DNA of 64,000 nucleotides from NCBI GenBank assembly GCA_030062745.1, contig CP099841.1:3720001-3784000 (forward strand), written 5' to 3'. The stretch comes from Capitulum mitella (lineage: Eukaryota > Arthropoda > Thecostraca > Pollicipedomorpha > Pollicipedidae). The position numbers and the translations under genes are program-made. The notes beneath the pieces are model-generated. The model saw nothing but the letters and a program-made list of their open reading frames with translations, ran no database searches and was not told where the DNA came from. Shown in pieces: positions 33,431 through 45,897 of the stretch. Within the stretch, counting starts at the first letter, position 1. The number at the start of each line of letters is the position of its first letter.

Positions 33431-34500
33431 CGAGCGTGGGCTGGGCCCAGTCAACTTCGTTCACCCCAAGGCAGTGGGGCGCGTGTAAACAAGTCTCGTG
33501 CCCGTCACCCGTCAGCCGTGACAAAAAGCCACCTCCAGCCCTAGGTTACCGAAACGCTCCTGGCAACTAACTCTGGACGGCTAATTGTTTCCATGTGATA
33601 TTAAGGACAACGCTACGGGAAATTGTGAGTTGCTTTCATTGTTTTCAGTGCAGCAATCCGGGGAAGTCAGAGATGTCCGAAGGCCATGCCAGCTGAATCC
33701 GTGGATGAGAAGCGAGCAACGATCACCGTTCGTACTTAGTGCAGGTGTGGGGAAAGGTGTCGGAACCCGCTGACGTCCAGCCACGATTAAGTAAAGACCC
33801 ACGTAAGAAAACGGACCGTATCGACCTAAATGTACTTCAACACTCACTGAGGAAGGCGCTGGAGCAACGAGTGGGGAAGAAGTTTAGTGGTTTTTAAGCG
33901 GTCGATGCCATTTGCGCAGACAGGCGTCCGTTGCGCTGTGCAGTAAGCATCCGGGGCCCTAAGCGCGTACTCCCTTGATTTTCCGGTCTTGATGTCGACC
34001 AGCGGCTTCCCGTAGCAGCAGAGGCCTTCATTTCTTTTAATCCTTTTCCGTTATGGAGAGGGGGCTTCAGAAGCCACAATTCCATTTTTTCTCGCCTTTT
34101 CCTGCGTTGTTAAACAGGTCCACAAAACTTGACTTTTCCTGGCCATTCTCCTCACGTATCATGCCAGATCTTCATATTTTTTTAACCAGGGGCAAAGCCA
34201 GATCAAGTTTTTTGGGAGGCACTTCATGCCATATTGGCACTCTTTAAGGTAAATGGAAAACGGCTGCCAAACACAGATTTTGTAGACATGTACATTGAAC
34301 TTAAAACGTTATATGGGAGTATGAATAAATAACTGGACAAACATACAAAAATATTTTGCTGATCTGAGATCACTTGACAATGTAAGATCAAGGTGAAAAG
34401 TTAAAATCTGGTTTCATGTAAATATTTTGACGGTAATGTTTAAAATCCATGATTCGGAAGATATAAATATAAGAAAAAGACACTTAATAGAACGTCCTCT
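33431..34500. other. Upstream region of the cuticle-type gene, no gene
   Basis: Regulatory DNA for the cuticle-type gene is expected here but no specific site stands out. At 34187 CAGGGGCAAAGCCAG resembles a hAT-type terminus. At 34767-34785 CATGCCCCTGGCGCCGCC resembles another. They are probably ends of two different decayed elements. Confidence 0.3.
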
Positions 34501-35860
34501 ACTTGTGTTTCAAGTTTTAGGTCGATATTAGGTCAGGCCACGGAGATAGGATCTAAAATGTCCTCCCGCCTACCCTCTATCACGGCGGCTATAAACTGGA
34601 CTTTTAGGAAATATACTCAATTCAAATGACAGGAAACGTTTTCGAGCACTATAAAATGAAATCAAGGACATTCCGCGCGACTCTGAGATCATTTGAAGCC
34701 ATTTAAGGTCAAAGGTCGTAAGATGGCCTGATGAACGTACGACCGCGACAGTTGCCGCTTTTTCATGCCCCTGGCGCCGCCTATGATGACATTTTACAAG
34801 CAATGTAATACGACTGGGACGTCCTGAGCATCTTTCATCACATTCACTGGTCACGCTTTGGTTCTGGCCGCTTCAGTGGCGGTCGGATGAGGTGCAGAGT
34901 TGTTTGTCGGGCGTACATTGAGGCAGGTGTTTCCGGAATCAACGTCTAACCAATATTGTCGTGTTTCAGGTGCATTAACAAAAATGCCCGGTTGCATATA
35001 GTAGTTTTTGAGCATTAATGCCCTGTAGATATGAACACAAAGCTTTGATTTCGCCCCTACGACGTACCATAAACGTGACATTTTTTTCAGAGCAGGCAAC
35101 AGTACAGCGAGATGGGAAAACGTGGCTAGCTTTGCTAGTTATCTATCTGTCTTTTAGCAAATCATTTGTATACCAACTGCATTACACGGATGTTCATTAT
35201 ATAGCCCGTAGTTGACTATGTACTCAGCACACCTTAATTTTATTCCTGTACCCATACTGCATGGCCACGAAAAAGGGGAACTGTAATGGTCGCAGTTTCA
35301 TGAGGTCAACTTATGATCCTTGACCTCAAATGACCTGGAAATGACCTCAAAGGCACACAGTACGGTCCTTGGATTCGCTTCATAGCGTTTGAAAGCGATT
35401 CCTGTTGGTTACTGGGCTATTTAACAATGCTCTCGACTGCCAGGATCATTTTTCGTCACAACCTCTCACGCCGCTTGTCACGAGGGACGGCGAAATGGTG
35501 CTGTTACCCGGGCTTGAACCGGGGACCTTTTGGTCACAATGCGAGCACGGTAACCATTACGTTACGCCGCCTCCCTTGAAAGCGATTCCCGTCATTTGAA
35601 TTGACTATCTTCTTCAGTGCCCTGTTTGTGGCCGTCGTGATATGGGGTACGCCCGAGGACATTTTAGGTCATAGTTCCATTACCTGGCCTAATATTGACC
35701 TGAAACGTGAAACACAAGTAGAGATTATTCTTCTAAGTCATATGAATTTGGTTTTTCCTTTATGAATATTATCGTCAAAAAAGTGCATAAAACCATATTT
35801 TGACTTTTGACCTTGACCTGATCTGATCAAATTACTTCTGGACAGCAAAGGTATTTTTAT
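34500..35860. repeat. AGGTCA/TGACCT-rich segment
   Basis: Half-sites are unusually dense: TTAGGTCAGG near 34531, a direct pair AGGTCAAAGGTCG near 34706 (DR-1 type), then GAGGTCAACTT, TTGACCTCAAATGACCTGG and AATGACCTCAAAGG near 35305-35352, and TTTGACCTTGACCTG near 35805. The SINE at 35403-35575 interrupts the segment. The words resemble the interior of the TTAA elements, so the segment may derive from a relative, but I could not align it end to end. Confidence 0.4.
35389..35589 (-). mobile_element. tRNA-derived SINE with 14-bp target-site duplications
   Basis: TTGAAAGCGATTCC occurs perfectly at 35389-35402 and 35576-35589, flanking 173 bp. On the minus strand the body starts with a tRNA-like head: an A-box-like TAACGTAATGG (35554-35564) and a B box GGTTCAAGCCC (35510-35520) that fits GGTTCRANYCC. 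The spacing is as in a tRNA promoter. The tail beyond the tRNA-like part is about 90 bp, unrelated to tRNA, and ends AACCAACAG. The acceptor-stem partner is missing, so it is not a functional tRNA gene. Confidence 0.85.
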
Positions 35861-36223
35861 TGTGGTCCATATGCTTACACACACAATTTCGATTCCAAAT
35901 TGTATCTAAAAACAACTATTTTTGGCAGAATTTTTTTTTCTAATTCCAACAACAGCGTCAAAATGGCCTGAGATTCCTACCAAAAAATTTGGCCTGGCTC
36001 CATCACTGGAAAAATAAAATTATTCAGATTTGAAATAATCAGAAGAAGGAATATACGGGAAACGCGGCCAAGTTCCGTGAGGCTGCTTTAAAACCCCTGG
36101 AAATGGAGAGCAGAAAACCAAGAGTTTCTTAAGCTCTGCTCTCCCCCTGGAGTGAAATAGGATTAAGCTGACCTAGGTCTAGGTACAGGGTACATCAGCA
36201 GCGGCAGCAGCGTGCTAGTTTAA

Positions 36224-36715
36224 TTGGCTCTGTTCTGTCTGTTCGTTCAGCTTGCTCCGAGTGTATGCACCGTTACAATGGACAAGTCAGATAACCCTGA
36301 AAACTACAATTTTATTTTCCTAGATGTTCGTCAACAGACGACGTTGCACCACTTTTCCGCTTTTCCGTGGCACTTGTGCTTGCGACATAATGACCGTTTT
36401 CATGACTGCGAAGTTACAAATTTCACCTCACATGTGACCCGAAATGATTTAGTGATACAGTTTAACGTTGAATTGGCGTACAAGCAGCTTCAACCTGTTA
36501 CGTGCCACATTGGGTTACGTCTTAGCTTTATGGTCGTAACAAGGGCAGATTTCATGGTGTTCTTGATCTTAAGCAGACCTTCGCTGACCCTCAACTTTAG
36601 GATTGCTCGTGTTGGGAAAGGGAGCGGGGAGGGAGCATGGCGCCTTAATGGACACCCTGGGGACACTAAGGAACGTTATTTATTGTCCTCCTCCCCCTCC
36701 CGTTGTGTGGATTAG
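36224..36715 (+). other. Unrecognised open frame, 163 codons
   Basis: A frame with an internal ATG at about 36279 (MDKSDNPENYNFIFLDVRQQ). It encodes an ordinary-looking composition with no motif I recognise and no splice or promoter support. It may be chance or a remnant of a mobile element. Confidence 0.15.
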
Positions 36716-37198
36716 CATGTCGTCCTACTACTTCATATTAGGATACTGCTGTTTCTGGACACAGAATGCCCCAGAATCGTTGATGGAAGACACAGCCATT
36801 CGCTGTTATCGTTGGACGATCATAGAACACGAAATCGTTGAGCAATATGAGGGAATGATACAAACTGAAATCATATACCTAACGGAATTGCTCCTCAGCA
36901 TCATTTCAGCGACGCTTTGCCTCAGGTGAAAAAGGGTATTGGATATAGCGAACTGGCAACAGCGCGCCGCTTCTCGTCTCCTCGAGTCACGTCGCGCCGT
37001 CGTCGCGTGTTATCCTGTCCAGGATGTGGTGACGTCATCCACTCATCCTATGCACACTTACACATTCAGCGGCTCTCTAACCCTGTCTGACGCTTCCTTT
37101 CCTTCCTCCCTTTCTCTTTCGTATTCTTTTACGCCACGGGAAATACGGAAGTCAGAAGTTGCATGTGTTCTGTTTCGCCCTTCCATTTCCCTGCCACA

Positions 37199-37325
37199 TT
37201 CGCCTCATTTCTGTCTCTCTCTCCCTCTCATTTCTCTCTCTCCCCCTCTCTCTCCCTTTTTCTCTCTCTCTCTTTCTCTCTCTCTCCTCTCTCTCTTTTT
37301 CTCTCCCTCTTTTTCCCTCTCGTTG
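37199..37325. repeat. (CT)n microsatellite
   Basis: A long pyrimidine tract of CTCTCT and CTTT units with CCC interruptions. It forces Ser/Leu-rich frames that are not genes. Confidence 0.95.
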
Positions 37326-37797
37326 TAAGTCACATCAGGTCACAGTTAGAAGTAGCATCCGTAATATTTTATGGAGAAGTTGAAAACAATTAGACTCTCG
37401 TGGCGTACCGACACTTTCAACGTGGCCACCGAGACAGATAACAGCACTGACCGATATACCGTTATCGCTCAGCGCTCAAGGTGTGCGGGTTGTTTTTACA
37501 TCAGTTACGGCCCGAAAGTAGCTCTAATTGACCGAACCTCGTTGCTAAGACAAAAACCCATGCGACAACAGTAAAATAATGTCATTGGGTCTGGAAACGG
37601 ATCAAGTGGAAAGGGGCGTCGATTCTTGTGAATGACTGGGAGGGGGCAGAGCCGAGGGCCCGACAACCTCACCTCTGCCAGATGTGGGTTTCTCAAAGGA
37701 TTTAGCCCGCTTTATTTTGACCAACGGAGATTTATAAGTTTTTTGTTACAATCTGTCAAAAAATTGCAGTTACCCCAATGTATATAGGTGTATATAC

Positions 37798-37798
<1 letters not shown>

Positions 37799-37833
<35 letters not shown>
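37799..37833. repeat. (TA)n microsatellite
   Basis: A TATATA tract interrupted by two G at its ends. Confidence 0.95.
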
Positions 37834-37840
<7 letters not shown>

Positions 37841-38965
37841 AACATAGAAGACACTTCTTTACTTTCTGCCTATTTCCTATCTATTGCGGCTGTCCTTCTC
37901 GTAATTTTTACTCATTTCCCTTTAAACACGACAGAAAATATTGGGGAGCCCAAACCAACATTAGGTGGGCCAAGGGCCTCTCGAAAGAATACAAATCGAC
38001 ACCCCTGTCCAGTGGAAAGGGATACCGTCAAAGAGCCTCGAGGTTGGGCAAAAAATATTACAGTTAAACATGAGCTTTTTGCATTAAGAACAAGACAATT
38101 TGTTAATGTCTTATCCTATAATGCCCTAGTGTCCTATGGACAGGACGGGTAGAAATCTTTAAGTGTGTGGCTTCTGCATGCGTCCGTGAAGCCGGTGATA
38201 CTGCCAAAGCACGGTGATGGGCAGTCAGTTGTTGGCTGAACTCTGATGTCTCAGCATTCTTCACAAGAATGCTGGATTGAAGCCGTAATTAACTTTGACG
38301 ACAGCGATAAAAGTCGTGTTACATTCTAATGTCTGTATCACATCTGGGCGTGAATGAGTGGAAAGCATATACGCAGCATATGACATGTTATATCGTTCAC
38401 TTCAAAGCCGATGGCAGCCATCTGACCGACTGCATCCCCGTGCGATTCGGTTCCTCCCAAGTTCGTTCGCCGGATCCGTCCCTGCTGGGATTATTCAGGC
38501 CGTTTTCGATGTCGTGGAACGCACATGAACGGGTGTATTGGCAGCAGGTTCATCGGTTGGCAATTCTGCCTTACTTAGTCAAAATAGTATTGGTGCTGTG
38601 ATAGGAAAACTTGCGTGATGGCGCGAACTATCGAAGAATAGAAATTAAAACCTAGCTTTTTATGAACAACGTCCTTATACAATCACTTGGCCGCGAACCA
38701 TTTAGGCATATTGCAACGGAATGGAGCAAATTAACTTTCAGTAATCAGGCATACGTTTGTAGAAACGTTGAAACGCAATAGTTATCTTCCAGTAACGGGT
38801 GCACGCTCGAATATCTTAAGTAAACATGTTTGGAAAATAGATGAAAAAATGAGCCAGCACTAAATTAATGTGAAACAATGGTCTTCGAATTATCGAATGA
38901 GGGAAAATGAGCTTGAACCCCTTTTTTAATGTCATATCGTAAGTTTTGATATATGGTCGAACAAC

Positions 38966-39241
38966 CTATGACCTGGACTGTGATTTGCCTGTGATTTGGT
39001 TGACTTGTATTGATTGAGCTCTTACCCGCCAGCTGTTGAAAAGTCGTAAAATCTGCTTTTTCGCCATATAAACACAAATTGGCAAGATTGAGCTGTCTGG
39101 TCTAACGGCTCTATTTTCCTGATCTGCTATGACCGGCAAGTATTCCGAAGAAGGCGATTCGACGACACTGTTCTTTTCTTGACTGTCGGGCAAGTAAACC
39201 GACGAAGGCGATTCGACGACACCGTTCTTTTTTGAATTCAC
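38966..39241 (-). other. Unrecognised frame with a duplicated VVESPSS peptide
   Basis: The frame holds two near-identical peptide units, KNGVVESPSSVYLPDSQE and KNSVVESPSSEYLP. They come from a ~57-nt direct duplication at 39130-39235 (shared GGCGATTCGACGACAC). The phase is kept between units. No domain is known, and neither a promoter nor splice sites support expression. Confidence 0.2.
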
Positions 39242-40936
39242 AGTTCAGTGAAAAAAGGAACACGCTGGACGCGGAGCCGCGCGCAGCCGGGGTGGCTTTT
39301 TACCACCCCACCAGCCACGCCCGGAGTGGCCTCTCGTGGTCTGTGCCGGCCGCGACTTGACCGGGCCGGCCGGCAGGGGTGTCCCGGTCGGTGCCACGTG
39401 CTCCGCGCCGCGGCGTCGGTCAAGGCCGCCCAGCCGCGGCAGACACGGCGCACCGGCCGACCGCCGCCGGACACCGAGAGCGAGTGACCTGAAGCCCAGC
39501 TGCGGTCCCAGCCGGCCGGCGGCGCGGCGGGGTGGCGCGGCGGGCTGCACGGCACGCACAGGTCCGACGCGGACGACGTCAGCACCTGCTGTCATCGGCG
39601 TCACGGGCCCTCGGGCTTTCGGTGGTGGTGTTGTTGTATTTCATCACAGAGAGGATGTCCCATAGGCCTGTAAACTGCGATCATGGCGGAATTCGGTGCA
39701 CATACGTTTTGTGGATACCCTTGCCCCACGAAGTTGAAGCGGACCACGAGTAAAATTGCCCCATTTGTAACAATTGCGTAACTAGCTGCCTTGTACGCTC
39801 AAGCTGCTCACAGCTTTCGGTGAACAGTGACGTTTTGTGGCTGTGACTAGGAAATAATGCAGCCTTCTTTATACGAGAAGAAGCTGTTTTTTTTATAAAT
39901 ATCCTGCATTTGAAACCATCATTTAGGGAGCTAGTATGCACTAGAGAAAACTAGAAGCAACAAACAGCTTTTGTTGTACCTGACATTTACTATGCAACTG
40001 CCCCGGCCGGCGAAGGCTAACAATGGACGAATATGAAATATTTTTCTCCTATGCAGATATGTAAAAATAATGTTATGTAACACTGCTGCGTTCCATGAAC
40101 GGAGCACACCACATATTCTTGGCCGTCACCTGAAAACATGTTTCGAAATGCATTGTTTCCCTTGTTAGTCCGAGAACACTTTTCGTACCTTTCCTTACAC
40201 TGTACGAAGGAACTGGACCTGCATTCTTACGTGTGAGTAACATGGTGAAGTTTAGTAGGAATGCTACGTTTAAGCAAACTCCGCTGAAAGTATAAGAACA
40301 ACTGCTTTAAGTCTCAGTCACCAGCATGCACACAATTAGCACAGTTTGTTACAAACTGTAACAAAACACGCCAACTCAGACACGTCAATTATATTAAGCC
40401 ACACATCACACCAGTATGGTTTAACGTCCTGTGTAAGTTTCTGCACGACCGATTTCCATGCCAAAATTGTGTCATACCTGTTAGGAAGACAATGACTGAT
40501 ATGCCACTTACTTAGGCAGTTTACCATTTCCATTATAACGTTTGCTTCTCGCAGTTCTTCGAAGTACCAGGTAATCGAAATTGAGAAATGCCCAACCTTA
40601 ACACGTGCTTTGAACTGAGTTTGCCAAGCTGCAGACTACAGTCTTTGAAGCCGGTCTGTTATATCTATTTTGTCCCAAAACTCTACACTCGCGGAGGTTC
40701 AAAGCAATTTCCCGCGGATTTTCTTTGTGTCCTATTCGGCCGTGTCCTATTTTCGGCCGTTGCGCGACGTCATGAGCAGGCGCCGGCTAAAGTACGCCTG
40801 CATTCATTCATCGGCGCCGCCATCTCTTGCATCGTATTGGCGTATGACTACGAAATAAAGTTTTTCATGAATCGTATTTTCTGCAGTTTCGAGGTATTTC
40901 TTGGAAAACTGAGCATTGAAAATGCTATCAGCGGCA

Positions 40937-42135
40937 TACAGGGTGGTCATTATTAACTGATATAAACAACCATCATAGAAATAAAAGTTCCAATTTTCCT
41001 CATTTACAAGGCATAATTGGAAGGCATTATATTGGACACTTGATCAAAGGTTGATGACAGAGTCATTTCTAGTCCTTCTTCGTGATCAGCAGCTCGAAGT
41101 GGGCGCTCCTTCTCAGACGAAAGAGCTCCGCCCTGTACCTGGTGTGTGTGGCCATCTTCCGCAGCGTTTGCTCCTTCATGTTGGCAACAAAGTCCTCCAT
41201 CACCATCTTCAGCTCGGGGATGGTCTTTGGCTCACACCCCGACCACGTGTGTAATGGCCTGTGGCCAAGCTGAAGTCCAGGCAGGAAAGACCCGAGCTGT
41301 GTGGGGGGGGGGAGCAGTGGTGCTGAGAGTCGCGAGAGATGACTCTGTCTCCGAACTTGGAGCGTAGGAACTCCGTAACTGGTCCTGTCACATGAAGTGA
41401 TGCACCATCTTATTGGAACCAGTGCTGGCGGCGGCATGGCCAGTCCCTGCATAGCTGGCTACATCTCCGACAGCAACATCCAAATGGTACGCTGGACCGT
41501 TCACCGATCCCTTCGACCAGTGCACCGGAAGACACTTGCCATTCACGATGTTCACCCAGGCCATCACCTTCTTTCCGGGCGCCTTTCTTACATTCCACCC
41601 CAGTGCGCGGGCTCTCCGGGGCCCATGCTCTATAGGACTGTCTCGAACTATTCCATAATATGCACACTGCCAGCCTGGACTTCTTGTTGGCAGATGAGAG
41701 GATGTGGGCGAGGAGGAGGCTGATACGGCTTCCAGTTGAGCTTCTTTCTCAGGACCCTGCAGATTTTTCCGAAAGGCATTCCGAGCTGTTCTGAGGCCAG
41801 CCTGATGTGGGTCTTGGATTGTTGCCTGAAAAATCCTTAACCCTCTGGACTTCAGAAGACACGGCAGGGCGCACCGAAGTTTCGGTTTTGAACCTGTTGT
41901 ATAGCGTGTGGAAGGCCACCAGCCTGGGTACAGTTCTGGGCTTGGTCGAGAAAAATTGCCGCCTGAAGGCTAATGAGGATCGAGTTTTGCAGCTCACGAT
42001 ACTGCTTTGGTAAAGGAGCCACTGTTTTGTTTGAACCGCCGAAGGGAGGCTGGTGGGAAACAATATCTGCAGAACATGAAATGCTAAATTTTCAGTTAAG
42101 ATGAAACACGAAATGTCCCCATGTGTACACCGCAT
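40937..42135 (-). pseudogene. Decayed mariner-like transposase element
   Basis: On the minus strand this reads, in broken frames, as a mariner-like transposase. An N-terminal DUF4817/HTH-like part (42135-41749) shows FSTKPRTVPRLVAFHTLYNR and FKTETSVRPAVSSEVQRV. Further on come VLRKKLNWKPYQP, then KKVMAWVNIVNGKCLPVHW, then LRSKFGDRVISR and a LDF remnant. The C-terminal part EPKTIPELKMVMEDFVAN ends at a stop at 41071, after HFELLITKKD. At least three frame changes and internal stops break it. One end is a CAGGGTGGTCATTATTAAC terminus at 40939 after a TA dinucleotide, the expected mariner target. The other terminus was not found. Confidence 0.85.
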
Positions 42136-45100
42136 ACCTAGCAGAAACTCTTGTTCGTTTGCTTATGTCACAATGACAACCATACTTTGTATCAGCTGAG
42201 CACCCTCTGTTAGGGTGCTCAGCTCGGCAAACGATGTCTACTTATCAGCAATCAATCAAGGTGGAACGTTCCTTTGACATCCCGAGACACTGCCAACAAC
42301 TTTTCACGCTGGGAATGAAGAACTTAACACCTGTATATCATGGAAGTCCACGAACGTTTCACCCTAAACACGCGATACATGCTGTTCGGTTGAACGGCAA
42401 TGGATAGCGACTTCCCATACCTTCACAGTCACTCTGCAGGGGGCACTAATTTTTAAGCCATTACGGAAAACGGTGATGGTGCCTTTCGAGGAAAGTCAGC
42501 ACTAGACAGATGACATGCCTGTCGCGACCTTTGTTGTTTGCAGAGCCGAAGGTCAGCACGTCCCGGCAGGCTGACGAAGGTGGTCATCGCTCGGCCAGTG
42601 AGGCCGCCATTCCGATATACTTCACCCTTGCTGTGTTCTTTATAATTGCACCGGGCGTAGTCAAGTTGATCGTGGCGTGCGTGAAAAAGCATTTATCTAC
42701 ACCTCAACATCAGGAACATGGAGGTGGCGCAGGACGTTGTTCAAACGTACCTGACACGCATGCGGTTGACGGTGGGTCACATTTGTGCAGCGTTTGGGAA
42801 ATTACAGGTAATTGCACGTAACTACCTAGGGCCAATTCAAGACCCCCATTAGCAGAATCTGTCGTGAATAAGGTGCCAAAACCTCCTTGCTGGACAAGGG
42901 ACACAAATGAATGACGTGACTCCTGGAAACTTTGGGAGGGTACGGCTTTGACCCAATTTTAGCGGTCTTTTCTTCGGTGACACTCCGGCACGTCACCTGG
43001 GAAAAGTTTGGAGTATCAACCCCGGCTAGAAAAAAAAACAAAGCCGCTGGATGGATGAACTTGAATACACCGAGACACGGTATTTGCCATCCCCGGACGG
43101 CCATTAATTGCTTACGCTGCTATGATGAATAAAAATGGTCACACTGGTTGTTCTCAGCCTTCATGGAACTCTAAATGAACTGCGTTTTTTCCCCGGTTAC
43201 TTTCCGTTTTAACAAGACATCAAGCCGAATAAGATATAAGACAAAAGTAAACCAAAGAAGCCATTGTCTAAATTCGAAGATTATGAGGTCTTGGGTTTTT
43301 TTTTATAACAAGCCAACATTTGCCGTTTCTGCCGTATTCGGTCCCACCAGCGGCCGACCCAGGCGGACACGGAGGACAGCTCGGGTCATCAACAGAGAGA
43401 TGAACCCTGTGACGACTTCACAGCGCTCGTTCTCCCGTGCCAAGACGAAGGCATCACGTCACTTCGGTCGTTGCTGACGTCATACGTCGACAGCCAGAGA
43501 GCGTGCGATGACAGGTACGCCCTTGCTACGGCCATCATGATGAACACCATCACCGTGCAACACACTGGCGTGAGGAGGCAACAAAGACGCAACCCGGGTT
43601 ACGTTATGAAACCAAAAGTTCCAAAAAATGAAGAAGGACATTGCCGTGTTATGCCCATCGCTCCCCAAGATATTCATCGTGTTAATTCCATGACTGAAAT
43701 TTGACAACGTTTCCGTGCCGCGTGCTCCGTACTCCGTAAAATGGTCATGTGCTCTGCACAGAGGTGCACAAATTATCAAAACTGTCTCCTACACGGACGA
43801 AACGAGTCATTCAAACTGTTCCACATGGATGCTTTACCTTGAAACTTGCAATTCTTATATCCACATCGAGCATGCCTTCTTGAAGGGGTAGCCATGCTTA
43901 CACTTCAGCTACGTGACCTTCTACGATCAGAATTCAAAATAAAACTTGTTTCGATGCCGGTGCCCTATAGCATCTCGACACGGCATTCAATAGATCTCAA
44001 CGCCTTCAAAGTTGTGGCCTTCGCCTGTAATTTACATGATAAATAGGGTGCGTTGCGTTTGAAATATGTCCTCCAGGTTCGTCGTTCCGCTGGCTTCGCG
44101 CTGTTTACGGACTGTCTCGCAAGAGAAGGGAAATCCAATGGGGAAACCTCAGGAGACAGCCAATGTAGGCAGCCGAGGACCAGAATGTGCGAATGTCCGA
44201 ACAGAATGACCAATGGAGTGCAGCCTATGAGGTTTAAGAAGAGGAAAATTGGGTTGGTACTATTAAAATGTGTCTGGTATCCGCGAGAAATAAACGAATT
44301 TGAAGACAAAATGTGACGAATATTGTACTCTTTGGGATATCAGGAGCTTTCGGACATCTTTAAATATTCGAACGAACGGAAAGCCTGTCTCGTGAGGTTA
44401 CAATACGGCCCGATTTCTGTCGCGTACACTGAAGGTAAATAAGCAGCTTTGTGCACCAACTGCTCGGCATTTTCACTGACCGGTTGGTTGCAGCCTGGGT
44501 TGCAGTACATTCACAATGTTACGTTTTCACTTTAATATATTGGAAGGGATATTAATATAGCACACATGTTAACGTAAGCGCTATGGGCGTTGGCTAGAAA
44601 GAATGGGTCCCAAAACCCCACTGAACCTCCCCTCCAAATCATTTGCGAAAAGTCCCATCCTTGATTGCAGCATTGATATTGCCGAGGTACCACGCTGAAT
44701 GCTTTATTCCGACTGGTTGGTGGGGTGATTTTTCCCGCAGAGATCTTTTAACCCAAGTGACCATTAAGATAATTTCAAAATATGGGGCATGCTTTCACTG
44801 TTGCGTATGGATGTAAGACGAATAATACACTAGAAATTTAGTCATGGGAGGGATTACGGGTACTGCCATCTAGCGACGGTATTACGAAATACTAGTTGGA
44901 ATGTTCATATGAAGTGCTTTCCTGATCAATGATACGTCATTCATGTTTGAACATCCTGCAGCGGGGCTTTCATGGCGGTACGTGGCTGTTTAAATATCTA
45001 ATACGCGAAGGGGTGTTGCAGAATGCCCCTAGCGTTCGATATTCCTTTTTTTACTTTTGGAATGAAAAAGCCAGGGGCACGGGAACTCTTCATTTGGGGG

Positions 45101-45897
45101 GAGCAGGGGTTGGGGGTCGAGAAGCATTTTGGGTCAGTTCTGTCCTTCTTTCCTCATAAGGTCAATGTCAGATTTCGAAAAAAACTTGGGATCTGAGGCC
45201 TCCCTTGGTCCCATGATTCCCGGGCCTATGTACATAGCTGAGATTGCACCACATGGCGCACTGCCGAACAATCTAAATGAAACAGCATAAATTTTTGGTA
45301 TTTGTGTAAAGTTACACTTTTTGGGCATGAGACTGATTAAGATGAAGCTGAGTAAAATGAAACGAAAAAATGAGAATGATGTCACAAGAGAAAATTAATG
45401 GCCTTGTACGAGTGACTTCATCATGCCACTTCACCTTTTCGCCTTTTTATTGCTTTACTTTACATTTCCACGACTTCTACCAGAGAACCTTGGACAGAAT
45501 TCCCCTGAGACTGCCTAACGTGGCTAGAACATTAATGTAAGTTGGGATGCAGGTGCATTTCTAACTTCACGAAAGTTAACATTATGGCTATGTTGGCGTA
45601 TATGGCCTCCATTACGCCTGTATGGCGTCGAACGAAAAGAATTGGGCTCAGACTGGGGTATGTATCCCCAATAATTTTAAAAAAGTTTCGCTCCTGCTGT
45701 GTAATGCATCTGATGAAAGGTGTTATTGGGTCCAAAGAAAAACATGGGCCTGTTTGTTTACAGCTGGCTGGCAGCGTGCGCAGAATTAAAGAAACACTTC
45801 AAATGTTACCTACTAGATGTCGCAAGTGAATACAGAGGACATTCTCCCTGATTTCGGCATGAAACGATGACAGACATACGTAAGCGCTAGACACGAT
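42136..45897. other. Intergenic DNA, no supported gene
   Basis: It includes a perfect 13-bp hairpin at 42194-42224. Frames such as plus 42510-42821 (with one hydrophobic segment) and plus 43471-43704 are short and unrecognised. The rest is AT-rich with nothing I can name. Confidence 0.3.
42194..42224. repeat. Perfect 13-bp hairpin
   Basis: AGCTGAGCACCCT (42194-42206) and AGGGTGCTCAGCT (42212-42224) are exact reverse complements around CTGTT. Its function is unknown. It is close to the missing terminus of the mariner-like element but does not match the CAGGGTGG end. Confidence 0.6.

Larger units (their letters stand above)
36939..40935. other. Intergenic DNA, no supported gene
   Basis: It contains two microsatellites (37199-37325 and 37799-37833), a short coding-like repeat at 39080-39240 and a CpG-rich island at 39240-39610 whose frames on both strands match nothing. 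From 39660 to 40935 it is AT-rich, without recognisable features apart from a 122-codon frame at 40588-40956 that runs into the mariner terminus. Confidence 0.3.

Noticed and set aside
35500-35575. Functional tRNA gene on the minus strand
   Set aside because: A and B boxes are present, but the acceptor stem does not close, and target duplications flank a longer body, which marks a SINE.
36939-37393. Ser/Leu-rich secreted or membrane protein frames
   Set aside because: Produced by the (CT)n microsatellite in all frames.
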